Positions 13,853 through 27,275 of a stretch of 64,000 nt of DNA are shown here, one piece after another (position 1 is the stretch's first letter; each line of letters begins with the position of its first letter). Under the pieces are notes generated by a model. That model was not told the DNA's origin. It ran no database searches and worked only from the letters and a program-made list of their open reading frames with translations. The stretch comes from Gossypium raimondii (Eukaryota; Streptophyta; Magnoliopsida; Malvales; Malvaceae). The translations under genes and the position numbers were made by a program. Location of the stretch: assembly GCF_025698545.1 (NCBI RefSeq), contig NC_068572.1:2170001-2234000 (forward strand). The letters are read 5' to 3'.

Positions 13853-14107
13853 ATTATGTAATATATAAAAACAAAATAATATAATATATTATAAACATAT
13901 AAAATAGATTGAGCCGAACTCAAGCCTTGAATGTTGGAAGTTTGAGTCCAACCCATAATTTAAATGAGCCAAAATTTTTAGGCCAACCCATTTTTTGGAC
14001 TTAATATTTTTACCCAATCTCTTTCAAATTTCGAGCAAGCCTTCAAGTTTAGGCAGACAACTTCTCCTTTGAACAGGTCTGTTTGAAAGTTCATACAATT
14101 GTTTATA

Positions 14108-14602
14108 GGCATAATGACTTTTTGGACCCTTTAACTTTACAAAAAAAGTCATTTTAGCCCTTTCATTTACTTTTTCGCCTCTTATAGCCCTTGAATTTAC
14201 ATTTTTGTCAAATCACCCCAAAATGAATGGAAAAATTAGTATTTGTTAACATTGCTAACGTGGCATACATGTGGATTGTCATGCGCATGCCATGTTAGCA
14301 ATTAATTAAACTTTTTAAAATTTAAAAACTATTTTTTATTTTTATACTTTTAAAGTAATTTTAATGATTTTTAATATAATTTTTTGAATTTTAAAAAATC
14401 ATTTAAATTTTGACATGTCATCTACGTGGCAATGCACATGTATGCCACATCAACAAATTTCTAAAGTTAAGTTTTTCAACCATTTTGGGGTGATTTGACA
14501 AACAATACATGTTTAAGAGCTATAAAAGGCAAAAATTTAAATAGAGAGCTAAAATAACTTTTTTTTTTGTAAAGTTTGAGAGCCAAATACTTCCTTATAT
14601 CC
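14108..14602. mobile_element. Foldback MITE-like element
   Basis: The left end 'ataatgactttttggaccc' pairs imperfectly with the right-end complement ('gagagccaaatacttcctta'). The inner pairs 'gtcaaatcaccccaaaatg' and 'cattttggggtgatttgac' match much better, and 'acgtggcatacatgtgga' pairs with 'cacatgtatgccacat'. It has no coding capacity and resembles other stem-loop MITEs in the window. Confidence 0.6.
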
Positions 14603-15842
14603 TGTTTAAAATATTTGTGTTCAAGATTATCAACACTATATTAGTGGACGTATCATTTTATTTTATTCTAATACTCGTTCATATCGACATAAATATATTT
14701 TGGTATATCGTTTTTCACAATTTTTATTTTTAGAGTAATATATTTATTTATGGCATAATTTTTATTTTAATAAAATACTAGTCCTATGGATACTTACTGA
14801 GTAAAATTATAAATAAATAATTTTATGTATATCATAAATAATAAAATAAAATAATTAATAGATAAATATAGAAACAATGAGAAGTAAAATAAATGTATTT
14901 ACCAGTTTTAGAAAAAAATCTCAATGTTTCCTATTAAATAAAAAGAAAATAAATATGACATTAAAGAAGAATAAGAGAAGAAAAAAGAAAAAATATGTTA
15001 ATATTTTTAATTTAATTAATTTAATAAGAGATATTTCAATATAGCCCTTTTAATTATATGTAAAAATTGCATTTTTAGTCACTTTAAATATTAATATAAA
15101 TATTAATAATTCAGTTTCAACCATTTTAATATTAATATTTTTTAACTTTGGCCCTTCCAAAATTTTTAATTTCATTTCGACCCTCCAGTTCCTTGCTTCA
15201 CCACTATAATGTACTGGCTTGATTTAGTAATCTCAACAACTCAATTCAAGTCAACTCAAGTACTCACCACAATGTAATCGATTTTGTGTCGGTTTCAGTT
15301 GCACTCGTTGATGCGTACTATTTTAGTAGAAAAATGAAACACTCAACTCTCTATTCCACACCAATGAGGATTTCGGCTTGTGTCGGTCACACCTGCCCAT
15401 TCTGTCAAATTTCGACTACACCGTTTGGAACATTATGCATCAACTGACGCATAAATATTTTATATTTGAAATTTATTTAATATCATTCATTTGATATTTG
15501 TAAATATTAATTATATATATTAATTATTTTTCAAAAATATCGATAAATCCAAAACGATACAACAAAATAGATCGATATAATAAACACCGATTCTTATAAA
15601 AAACAATGTAGCCATCAATAAAATACTAACTACCTTAACTCACCCTCTTACATTACCTTTCAAATATTAAACATGTTTTATTTACTAAGTATCATTAATA
15701 ATTAACCTAAATAAACATTGAAATATTAAAAAGAAATTATTACTCATATTTGCCCTAATTTATCTTACATCGCATACTTTAAAGAACAACACTTCAATTT
15801 TCTTACAAAATGTAGCTAGTCTTGTTTGTAGTCAATTACGGT

Positions 15843-16351
15843 TAGAGATGCTTATGTGCCGGGTTGGGACAGGTTCGAGCTGAGCCTAAGTATAATATTA
15901 ATACATTTTATGTTTATCCAAGCTCGACCTGATCCAAAATATGAGCCTAAAATTTTGCCCATTTTATGCTCGTCCATATTATTTTTTAATTTTTAAAAAA
16001 TATTTATATTATATTATTTTAATATTTAATAATTTTATACCTTTTTTATTTATTGAAATTTTTCATATAGTAATCTTAACATTATTTTAATGTTTACATT
16101 AGAGCAGTATTATATATTTAGTATATGTTTTTTTAATGTGTCTTAAATTACATAATATAAAATATTAAAAACTTACAAATCGATCGGGCTGGGTCATGAA
16201 TGTTTAAGCTCGAGCTCAACTCATATTTTAACTGGATCTTATTTTTTTTTGCCCAAATCCATTTTTCTGATATAATTTTTTTGCCCAAATCCTCTCAAAT
16301 TTTGAGTGGGCCTTCAGGTTTGAATGGGTACCCAACCCATGAACCGGTCTA
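15843..16351. mobile_element. hAT-type nonautonomous element, decayed
   Basis: Begins TAGAGATGCTTATGTGCCGG and ends CCCATGAACCGGTCTA, closely parallel to the better-preserved copy at 41212-41872. The flanking 8-mers, attacggt and attagtgg, agree at only 5 of 8 positions, as expected for an old insertion. Inside are decayed phrases such as 'gggccttcaggtttgaatggg'. No coding sequence. Confidence 0.55.
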
Positions 16352-16620
16352 ATTAGTGGTAGCTATATAAAAGAGTACTTGTATTAAAAAAAAGATAAAA
16401 TAATAAAAATATGAAAAGAAGAAGAAAAGAAATCCACGTATAAATGGAACGAGAGTTAAACGCTATGGCTTCGCCCTCGTACAACCATTCGGAAAGAATG
16501 CTCTTTATCAATTGCCAGATTTCTTGGAATTTAAATTTCTGTTTTTAATTTATATATATATATTCATTTCAAAAAAAAATTTCTCTTTTGAAATCTGATT
16601 TTGAATGATTAATATCAGCC

Positions 16621-19600
16621 ATGATTTCTTCAAGCAAGTTCAAAGCCGTTGATTTTTACAGGTTCGTAGATCGCATTCTTTCTTTTAAAAGTTTATGATG
16701 ATTGATGCGAATTAATTTAAGTTTGAAATTTTTTTTATGGATCTAAGCATTTTATAAGGTTTGAAAGTTCTTTTTTATTTATTTATGTACTGGAAAATGA
16801 AAGCTACCTGCTAGCTTCGGTTTATTATCCCGTTTCAATGAATTTGATGAATTCTTGTTTGGTTGCTAAGACTTCGTTAGTAATGTGACGTATGAGCTGA
16901 AATTCTTCGTTCAAAGATATTGAGGTTTATCTCTCTGATTAAGTTTTGAGAGCTTAAATTTCAAATTCAAAATAGTGTAATTTGTGTAATAAAATATACG
17001 TAAATATAACATTTATGATTACTTTTTAAACTTATTAATATATACATTAAGCAATGAATTCAAAATTTAACCTTAATTTATACATGCATTTCAAATTTCA
17101 ATTTCACGTTGAGGTTACCAATTATAGCATAAGTCATCTGCTGAAATTATTGGTTAAAATTCCTTGTTTTAAAGTTTTTTTTTTGTTTTTGTTTTTTTCA
17201 AGAATATCTATTGTATGGTTAAGTAAATGTTAAGTGCCGTGGTAGTATGATTTTCATCAATTATTATTTTCTTTTTCTGCAGGAAAATCCCTAGAGATTT
17301 GACAGAGGCATCGGTATCGGGTGCATGGTTGTGCATAGCAGCTGCATTGGCTATGATATTTTTACTTGGAATGGTAGGCAGCTTTTCTGTTCTTCAACTT
17401 CGATTTGATTTGACGTGTTTGGTGTGTAGAGTTGATTTTTTTTTATCCAAACAACATTTATCTGACATATTTTTATCTCAGTAGTCGTTGCCATTCCCCT
17501 TAATTATAATTTGCGATATATATTTTGCAGGAACTGAACAAATATTTAACAGTCAGCACCTCGACATCTATTATAATTGACAATAGTTCTGATGGGGACT
17601 TTTTACGCATTGGTTTTAACATCAGGTGCATTCATTTTCTGTACATTGAAATCATCTGATGTTCTCATTAGGTTGTAAAGCCTTTATGTAGTTAAAGTCT
17701 TTAGGTTTATGTGGCAGTGTCCTAGCATACAGTCTTGATCTTGGGTCTTGAAGTAACAGCTGTTGTTGGATTTTTTCCCCCAATTTCCTTTATGGATGCA
17801 TCATCCTTATCTCATGTATTAAAGACAATAGGAATAAGTTGAGGTAATCTTTGTCCTGTGAGAGTTAGCCTTGTACTTTGACTGGCATCATCATGTTGCC
17901 TGTCATGGTTGTTGTCCGGTTTTGATTAAAAAGTTAAAAAAAGAAGAAGAAAGAATAGGTTGAGTGTATCTATTAGTGTATATATATACACTATATGTGA
18001 ATGTACATGTACATGGATGATTCCTGGCTGAACTGTGATAATAGCTGTTTATTGCTACTATACCGAAGGTCCAAGTGAACTTCATGTCAAATTAGAAGCA
18101 GAGGGATTTTTACTTTGCAGATCGAACAGGTGGTTATATAAATTTTTATTTCTTCGTATATATACTTCTATAGACAGTGTACTGGGCAGTAGTGGCTTGA
18201 AAAGTATTGAATTTCAGGTGTTGAGAACATGACGATACTTAAGTTTCTGCTTGATCTCATATTTGGTGTCAATTTAGCTTAGCAAGAAAAGACTGTTGTA
18301 TTATTCTTTGCTTGATTAGCAAATAAACGATAAGATTACATCATATTATGGTTCGAGGGGGTACTTTTTGCTGCTTTTGAGAGTTCTAGACAGATTTTTG
18401 GTAACCGTTGGCTTTATGTTGCTACGTGCCAATTAGCCATGCATGCATATTTGAACATGACTAAATTGATTTTCTTCAAAGCTGTCATAATTTGCTACGG
18501 TTTCAGTGATCTTAATTATATGTATGTTTATTTCTTCAATATCCTTTAACATTTTTCAAGCTTTATTTTTAATGATAGATAATTAGGTTGACTGACAATT
18601 CTTTTTAACCTCCAGTTTTCCAGCGCTCTCATGTGAATTTGCATCTGTTGATGTGAGTGATGCCTTGGGAACTGTAAGAATCTATCATCAGATGTGTTTC
18701 TTCTGCTTAACTTTATTGAAAAGGATAACTTATGCTCCTGTTTATCAGTAGATCTTATAAGAGATGGATCTTGCCCTTGCTCCAAAATGTTTTACTGGCT
18801 GGAAACTTAATAATGCACTTCAAAGTTCAAATGCCTGGCATAGGTTATGTCTGGAAAATTTTGGATGAGCTATACTCTTGTTCCCTATATTTTTTCGTAA
18901 ATTTATATCATAATATTTTTATGCTAAAGAAAACGAAATATACCACACGCCTATGCCCGAGTATTTTTTAAATACTTTCCTGTCAATATTTATATTCATA
19001 CTCCATTCTTCAAGCTGCCTGAATGTTTTTCCTCGATAGCATTTTGACATATAAACTTCGGTCCATATGACTAAATTTGTGCCTTCTGTTTTCAGAACAG
19101 GTTTAATATAACAAAAACGATTCGAAAGTTTTCTAAAGATCCACAATTAAGGCACAAGGCTATTGAGTTTCATTCAGAACCTGTTCCACACGTCAGTCAG
19201 CATGGAGATGAAGTTGATGACGAAGCTGTTGAGGGTTCCGTATCATTGAATAGTGATAGCTTTGCCAAACTATCAACTTGTTTTGAATGTCTTTCTTTCA
19301 GGCATCCAATTTTGGTCGTCAATTTTTTTGCTCCTTGGTGCTATTGGAGCACTCGCCTGGTAATCCATGCATGATCTTTGTCTTGAAGTACTGGCTGAAA
19401 GCATTATTGTCTAGCTCTTCAGCTGTGTGTAGGGATCATTCATAACTAATTTTGTACAGGATGCTGATGTAGTTGCCATATCTTCTGTTTCAATTAACTA
19501 ATGTTGTGATTATGTACTTTTATATTATGACCAGCTATATATTTTTTTCTTTTTTTGATAAGTGAGCATTTTAATGACCCTCTGTTATCCTCTCTGATGT

Positions 19601-22600
19601 AAAGTGTTTCTTAGTTTTTTGTTCTTGTTCCTTCATAATGAGCATAGAGCTGTTCCTTTTTAGGATTTTGAGCTCGAGTGTCTTCTTAGCTTATGATAAG
19701 TTTCCTCAACAATGTTTCTTTGGTTTCAGAGACCATCGTGGGAGAAAGCTGCAAAGATAATTAAAGAAAGGTCTGAGCAGGCGTATTTTTCTTTTTCCAA
19801 TGGAATTAGTGTGTACACAGTTTCTTGATTTAGCACAGAAATTTGCGCCCTTTGTTTTTACAGGTATGATCCAGACAAGGATGGACGTATTATTTTGGCA
19901 AAAGTTAATTGCAACGAAGCAGCTGACTTGTGTAAGAGGTATTTTTTTTTTTGACACTTTTTGTCTTAGAATATGATTATATGTCATTATTTGACCACTA
20001 ACCAATACTTGTGTTAGAGGTACCACTTCATTTATTTAAACAAATCTGTTTTGCTTCTAATATAGAACTATTTCAAATGTTGTATATTATCCATAGCTTT
20101 CCTACAAGTTTAATTTTTTTTCTCTCTCTTGTTTTCTAATTACTGTGTGCTTCCTTGTTCTGTGTTCTTTTCATTACAGGCATCACGTTCAAGGGTATCC
20201 ATCCATTCGCATTTTTCGAAATGGCAGTGATTTGAGGTAAAAGAAAATATTATTGTACATATCTTTGCTAGCCTTATGTCAATGACTTAATGTCCTGTTT
20301 CCGCTCCCCCCCCCCCCTTATTTCCGTTGCTTGTTACTCAACAAACTGTAAAGGATTCTTTTGGTAAAGGTACGAAACGTTACAATTTAGTAAAATAGAT
20401 TTCATGGAGAGAAAGACTGGAGCAGTTTATGAAAAATAAGTAAGGTGACAGGCAGTGATGATGGAAGCAAATAAGAGGCTGAGAAGAATTACATTGGTTA
20501 TTGTAATTGTAAAAAGAACGCTGCAGACAGAAATTTAGAGTGCTAACGTTGTTAAATAATTAAAAGAATCCCCTAAATGAAATTTTAAACTTTGAATCTT
20601 CTATTTATAGCCTTTCTAAAGTAGTTATCTCTAAAAGAATAGTTATAAAACAAGTGACGGGAGGAATATAGGTTAATTCACATGAACATGTTATAAATTA
20701 TGGGTAATAAGAGTGAACGGAATCATGTTCATATTACTTGTAGTGTGTAATGAGAGAGAAGTTATGAAGATAATAGATATAATGCTAGTTTCATGAAATT
20801 ACACTCATATAACTCATGTTTGCAAAAAGAGTGCTCTACTTGCGAACTTAATTGAAAGTGCATAGTTTGATTAATGAGGAATGGAAGAGAAAAAGAACAC
20901 TTGTACTCCGGATAAGGGTTAAGAAGTAGAATTCTTAACAGTAAGCCTCAAGTCATATTCTCCAAAACATCTCCAACAGTGGAGCAAGCCTAAAAATCTT
21001 ACTAGCCAGTTTTGCCTAATTCCACAACTTTCTCAACATGCAGTGATTCTGTAAGGAATAATTGGACACTACTATTGCCAGAAGCATTAATAACCAAAAA
21101 CGAGTATATGAAGCTTGTATATGTCCTATGTTTTTAACCTTCCACATTCATTTGACCACGAACTCTAGATTCTAGAAGATTATTTCTTCCTAGCTATTGA
21201 ATGCGGCTGAACCTTCTGTATGTGGATTTTCCTTGTCTGACTTGTAAGTATTTTAGGGATGACGATGGACACCATGAACATGAATCTTATTATGGAGATC
21301 GTGATACAGACGCACTGGTTAAGGTACACCTAAAATTTGATTTAAAATGGCTATTTCCAATTACTGATCGGTTTCAGAAACCATATCAGATGAAGATGCA
21401 TGCATGACCCATTGCAATCGTGGTTTCTTCCAGGCAATGGAAGAACTGGTCTCACCTACTCCATTGGCGAACCAGAAGCTGGCTTTAGAGAAGAATAGAC
21501 CAGCACCATTGACAGGAGGATGCAGAATTGAAGGATACGTGCGTGTGAAAAAGGTGATAATTACAATCCCAGATTAGATTCTGAAAATTGGACTTATTTT
21601 ACGTATTATTTGTCTGTCCAATCATTTATTTATTCCTTAAAAACTGAAAGCACTTGGTGTTGCAATATGCAGGTTCCTGGCAACCTTATCATTTCGTCTC
21701 GTTCAGGAGCCCATTCTTTTGACTCTTCTCACATGAACATGTCTCATGTCATTGGCCATCTTTCCTTTGGTAAAATAATTTCACCCCAAGTACTAAGTGA
21801 TGTGAAGCGACTAATACCGTATCTCGGTAGAAGCCACGACAAGTTGAACGGTCGATCATTCATTAATCACCGGGATTTAGACGCAAATGTTACAGTAAGT
21901 TCCTTCTTTCATATGATACTTTCTGTTTCAATTGCGCGTTTTCCATTTTAAGTGCCAATGTGTTGACCGTGAATCTTCTTTTATCTACCTTTTTCCGCAA
22001 AGCAATCAATTGGTGGAGTAAGATACTAAGTACATATTTAAACCACAATAACAATATTGTATTCTAAGAACTCGTTAGGAATCTAAATCTATAGCGTGAC
22101 TCTTCAGCAGAAATTATGGCAATTGCGATTAGGAAAACTAGACTAATTAATCGCAAATCGGGCTAATTTATATTAATCCAAATTGAGTTTTACTTTTTTC
22201 GAATCATTTCATTTTGTTTAGCATCATATTTGGATCATTTTAAGTTCGAGTCATTTTTAGATTTAAATATTTTCGAGTTTAAGTTATTTTGAATTTAGTT
22301 TAAGTCATTTGAAAAACTAGACTAATCAATTGGGCAAATCGGACCAATTTATATTAATCCAATTTGAGTTTTAATTTTTCCGAATCATTTCATTTTGGTT
22401 AGTCTCATATTTGGATCATTTCAAGTTTGAATGAATTTTAGATTCAAATCTTTTCGAGTTCAAGTCGTTTTGAATTTAGTTTTTTTTTTTTAGATTCAAG
22501 TCAATTAGGTTTGAGGTTTGAGTTTTTTGAATTTAGTCATTATAAGTCGCATATTTCAGATTCTAGTCCCCTCTTCTAATTCAAGTTATTTGTTCACGTC

Positions 22601-24664
22601 TTTTAAGTTCAAAACACTTTAGATTCAAGTTGTGTTAGATTTGGATCAGATTAGGGTTCGAGACAATTTGAGTTCGGATTAATTCAAGTTTAGATTAGAC
22701 AAATTTAAATTGTTGACTTGGTTTATAATTAAATTGGATTGAGTCAAATTTATATTTTGATTGATTTGATTGAATTTTTGAATTAAATTAAAAAGTTACA
22801 ATGGACAGGTTTGAAAAAAAACCTTGTAATATGGTGTAAAATCTGAAAGATAAGCCACAGAAACTAGAAGAAAACTCTTTAAACTTATAAGCTTCACCAT
22901 TCTTAATTACTTTTTTCAGATTGAACATTACCTTCAAGCAGTGAAAACAGAGGTGGTTACAGTAAAATCTTCTCATGAAAGTTCGTTAATCGAGCAATAC
23001 GAGTACACACTACACAGCACACAGCAGTCTGGCACAAAGCGTAAACATGCCTGTTGCCAAATTTCATTTCCAGTTATCTCCAATGCAGGTAATTATTCTT
23101 CAAAACAGCTTAATTACATTTAACCAGGTTTTTACCTTCAATCCTTCTGGTTTTTTCTTTAGTTGGACAATTTTCTTTTGATAGAATGATAAATTTAATC
23201 GTTAACGTTTATATTTTTTTGTCGTTTTGGTTCTTATTCCCTTTTTGAGTTAAATTTGATCCTTAATATTTTAGAAACTAGTCAAATTGTATTTTTTAAT
23301 GATGACTAAAATATTAATTTTAATGTTATTGGCTTGACAACTCGTATAACAGTTTAACAAATAATTCAAAATTTATAAAAATCAAAATTAAAATACATAA
23401 AATGTTTATACAAATTAAAAAATTTAGTATGAAGTACTGTGGACTATCACGTGAGTTCTTTGTATTTAAAATTTAATATTTTAGTTAGTATTCTTGTTAA
23501 GAAACATCATTTCAACTCTTTTTCAAAAGTTTGATAATCAAATTCGACTCTTTTTAAAAGATTAAAGGTCAAATTTAACTAAAAAAAATTAAAATTAAAA
23601 TTAAAAAAAAACACATAAACATTAAAAAGCAAATTTTGACATATTCCTTTTATTTTTCTTACACAGGTTTTAATAACCGAAAACCCAAAATCATTGTCAC
23701 ACTTTCTCACCAATGTTTGCGCTATAATTGGAGGTGTTTTCACGGTTAGTATCTTACAATCTTTCTTGGATCATTTTCGGAATCTTTTATTTGATTCATC
23801 TATTATACTCTAATTTAAAATTTAAATTATCTATTTTATAATATTAATAGTTTATCTAAATAATTAATATCATTAATTAATTCAATTAAAATATAAATTT
23901 AGATTTTTTCTTCATAACAATAAATCTTTATCTGTAGGATGATTTAAAAGGGACGTTTTTTAGAAAAAAAAAAACCTTGTTTTATTATTTTAATCAAAAT
24001 AGTAAATGGCAATGTTTTTAGAACCAGATCAGTAGTCAACAAATCAAGTCATTGGTTCGCCGGTCCGACTAAAATATCAACTGTTTTTTTAAAGTTCAGT
24101 TCAATCGATTCGTACTAGTTCTTAATCTAATCAGTTTAATGTCTTTCTTTGAACCGATACCTCGATTGGTTTTCAGTCTAACCAGCCGTTCCGGTCTGAT
24201 TCAAATATCATTAATTATTGATGTTAATTATTTGAATTAACTAAAGACATTATAAAAATAAAGTACCAAATTATTTGAGCAGAGGACCAAAATAATAATT
24301 GAATCTATTATTCTAGATAAATCTCAATTTTGAAGTCCAGCTTGGGTTTTAGCAAACTATAGAGATTGAAGTTGAGCATGAACATCAAGCTGGTTTTTTA
24401 ATAGGTAAACGAGTTTCATCCAGCCTGTTTGAGGGAGGTCGATTTTTATCTGAACCAAGTTTAAGCTTTAAAAATGAAATGAAATTAAATTTAAGTCAAG
24501 TTTAAATTTCTAGTGAAAATTGAGTTCAGCTAGACTCAATTACAACCTTAACTCTAATGTTCATAAATCTTCTCCACGGATTGCAGGTTGCTGGGATTTT
24601 GGATTCAATCTTATACAATACAATAAGGCTGATGAAAAAAATGGAGACAGGCAAAAACATTTGA
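16621..24664 (+). CDS. PDIL5-4: PDIL5-4-type protein disulfide isomerase (PDI-C), 14 exons, frameshifted near 3' end
   Basis: ER/Golgi membrane protein combining ERGIC-like domains with one thioredoxin domain. Exons: 16621-16661, 17283-17373, 17531-17625, 18616-18673, 19096-19359, 19730-19770, 19864-19938, 20180-20236, 21257-21323, 21434-21553, 21673-21894, 22920-23088, 23667-23744, 24587-24664. The N terminus MISSSKFKAVDFYRKIPRDL is followed by a TM helix (about 27-44) and a lumenal ERGIC part (FPALSCEFASVDVSDALGTN). The thioredoxin domain reads VVNFFAPWCYWS; the second active-site Cys is Ser, as I recall for this subfamily. Next come CKRHHVQGYPSIRIFRNGSDL, TGGCRIEGYVRVKKVPGNL, and a second TM helix in exons 13-14. 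Exon 12 carries an extra 7 bp (about 23010-23016) that shifts the frame. Without it the gene would encode about 482 aa like the family; as written, translation runs to 24705 (about 498 aa) with an unrelated tail. An allele-specific lesion or an assembly error are both possible. Confidence 0.85.
22100..22770. repeat. Degenerate array of TTCGAGTT/TTCAAGTT-like motifs in PDIL5-4 intron 11
   Basis: Within the intron the phrase 'tcaagtt', 'ttcgagttcaagt' or 'tttgagttt' recurs dozens of times with irregular spacing. One block of about 220 bp appears twice ('gactaattaatcgcaaatcg' near 22140 and 'gactaatcaattgggcaaat' near 22320). No coding content. Confidence 0.5.
23003..23017 (+). other. 7-bp tandem duplication causing a +1 frameshift in PDIL5-4 exon 12
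   Basis: The exon reads GAGTACACACTACACAGCAC. Upstream the frame encodes IEQYEY as in the family. Downstream the family reading (AHSSLAQSV then PVAKFHFQLSPMQ) is found in the next frame. Removing one 7-mer restores the frame through the exon end and makes the exon 162 bp, phase 0 on both sides, as its neighbours require. Confidence 0.8.
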
Positions 24665-24780
24665 CAGGCAAGCAAAAAAAGAGAGACAATTTTGTTATTA
24701 TGTAAAGATTTGTAACGAGTGATGAGGATGGTTTTATGGAAAAACACAGTTGAAATGTAACCATTTTAGCTTCTGCTTGT

Positions 24781-24948
24781 TTACTGGGAAAATATTGTTG
24801 ATTCTTACTTTTGTCTTCAAGTTCATTGATTTGCTGGGAAATCAACCCCAACCATAATCCTTGTCTTGTTTTTTACTGAGAAAATATTGTTGATTCTTAC
24901 TCTTTTTTTTTCTCTTCTAAGTTCATTGATTTGCTGGGAAATCAACCC
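24781..24948. repeat. Tandem duplication of about 70-95 bp downstream of PDIL5-4
   Basis: The block 'gaaaatattgttgattctta ... aagttcattgatttgctggg' occurs at 24781-24848 and again at 24872-24948 with few differences, mainly in poly-T length. It lies in the probable 3' UTR or flank of the PDI gene. Confidence 0.7.
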
Positions 24949-25039
24949 GAAGGTACAATTTTCATGCTCGAACAAGTTTTTTTCTCGAAACTGAAAATTC
25001 AATTTGATTAATTTTAACTCATATTCAACATTTCTGAGC

Positions 25040-25510
25040 AATAATCCGAATTCATATAACTCAAATTCTTGAATCTATAGTAATTAAAGTCCAAATTGTC
25101 TTGAAAAGAAAATTGATATGAATTTTAAATGATTCAATTGAAACAATTCAAATCCGAAAAAATTTAAATAATTTAGAATGATACAAATTTAAAATAATCG
25201 AAATTTGAAATAATCCGATCTCATAATAACTTAACTTAAAAGTATGGTTCGAACTCAAAATAATTCATATTCTAAAGGATTATAACTCAAAGTGATTCAA
25301 ATTCGAATTACTCGAACTCAAAATTGATCTAAATCGAAATAAACAGAAACTTTAAAATTCAAGTTTGAATTGTTTCATAGTTGAATCATTTCGAGTTCGA
25401 ATTATTTTAATTGAAATCATTTAAACATTTTTAAATTATTTCAAATTTGAGATATTCCAAATATAAATCACTCTATATAAATATTTTGAATTTGATTAAT
25501 TATATCATCA
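25040..25510. repeat. Array of TTCAAATTCGAA-like motifs
   Basis: Irregularly spaced phrases 'aattcaaat', 'ttcgaactcaaaataattc' and 'gattcaaattcgaatta' dominate this stretch. Sense and antisense versions alternate. The composition is like the array in PDIL5-4 intron 11, but mostly in the opposite orientation. Confidence 0.45.
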
Positions 25511-27059
25511 ATTGAATTAGATTAGATTCAAAATTTATATTAATAATATCCTTCGGTGGAATTAATTTTGACGGATAAACTTATTGATAGTCTTTTTTAT
25601 GAAAATACGGGCCATCCATAAACTATTACTAAGTAATTGGAAAATCCGTATTTCATGACCAATCAAGCTGGTGTAAATTTTACTAATCTACAAGTATTTT
25701 TATGAATATCTTCAAATTGTGTGGAAATTAATTCAAAAGATATTATGAAATTTTAATTTTCTGTTTGTTTCAAAGGAAAATTATATTAATAATGTTGACC
25801 TTCAAAACAAAATTGAAAAGACTGCCTTGACTTTTCTTTGTTTTTTTTAGGTACAACTACTTTTTCTCATATGTAAGCTCACCACTTTTACTTGGTCATG
25901 AAGAATGGTTATTAACTTGGCTCCAATAAGACATGGTCAACACCTTTCCACAATATGTATTCATAAGTGGTAAAAATATTTTCTCTATTAAAAAATACAG
26001 TAATTAATTTTTATATATTAATTTAAAGAATAAATTAATTTTTTTGTTAAAAATTTCATTCATTTTTGTTGTTAAAAATTAGTCGTTGTACATTAGTATG
26101 ATGTACACATGGCATGCCACATGTCACTGTTTGATTATTCTACCAGCCGCATTAAATTTTAACAGTACAAATGAATGGTTTTTTTAACAGAAATAATCAA
26201 TTTACTCTTTGATCTAATATGTAGGGACAAAATATAATTCGATTCTTAACATAGAAACCTTTATAAGGTGGATTGAGTTTCAAAATACTCATTTGCTTAA
26301 CTAATATTTTTAAGAATATTTACTTGATTTAATACTATATCTTCCATACTAAATTATGTTTAGATATTTTATTTTTAATTATTATATTTAAATATTGTAT
26401 ATTAAAATAATAAATGATAAAAATGTCATTATAATATTTAAGTAAATAATTTCTCAATTTAAAAAATATTTATTGAATTATTTTCAATTTAATCCATAAC
26501 ACCAATTCAACAACATATACTATATGATATAGATAAATATTTACTATCATTGAATAATGTATAGAGTGGTAAATAATTTATATATGAATCTTCATCGATT
26601 TTAAATTCGATTTCTAGATTTTTTATTTATTTTAAATAGTGATTTTTAATTGTTTAATTTAAATTTGTATATAAAATTATTAAAAACTAAAATATTAATA
26701 TAATAAAATTTCTAATTTTAAATAATTTTTAACTAAATTAATATTTTTATTTTTATTCTTCCATGCACTTTTTATATTATTTATAGGAAATAAATTATAT
26801 TAGGATATCATATAAAAAGCATAGCTTTTAGGATCATATTATACACTCGTCTATATTTAATACATTCTCCAACTTAATTTAAGTTTAATTAAATTACTTA
26901 AAATAATTTATTTTTAAATATAAACAAATATGTTTCATTCTTTTAAAGTTTTAATCATTTTTTCATAAGTTAATATTTTTTTTATTTTTTGTGCAACCGA
27001 TTTAAAAAATTAGTAATTTTTGTCCAATTCTTTCCATGTCAGACACATAATTTTGGTAA

Positions 27060-27275
27060 TTATTTTATTCTGAACCCCGAATCTTGAACTCGAATCCTAA
27101 ATCTTAAACCTTAAATCTTGAATATTGAGATTCAGGGTTTGAGTTTGATATTTAATGTTCAAGGTTTGGGTTTTGGGTTCGGAATTCAAGGGTTCGAGGT
27201 TACGGGTTCAGGTTTAGGATTGAAGAGTTTAAGGTTACGAGTTATAAGTTTGGGATTCTAGATTCAAGGTAAAAA
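27060..27275. repeat. Degenerate inverted array of telomere-like phrases
   Basis: The left half has 'ctaaatcttaaaccttaaat' type phrases and the right half 'gattcagggtttgagtttga', 'ggtttgggttttgggttcgg', 'gggttcaggtttaggattga'. The two halves are roughly inverted around 27128. They resemble AAACCCTAAA/TTTAGGG repeats, but no run of exact plant telomere units is present. Confidence 0.4.
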
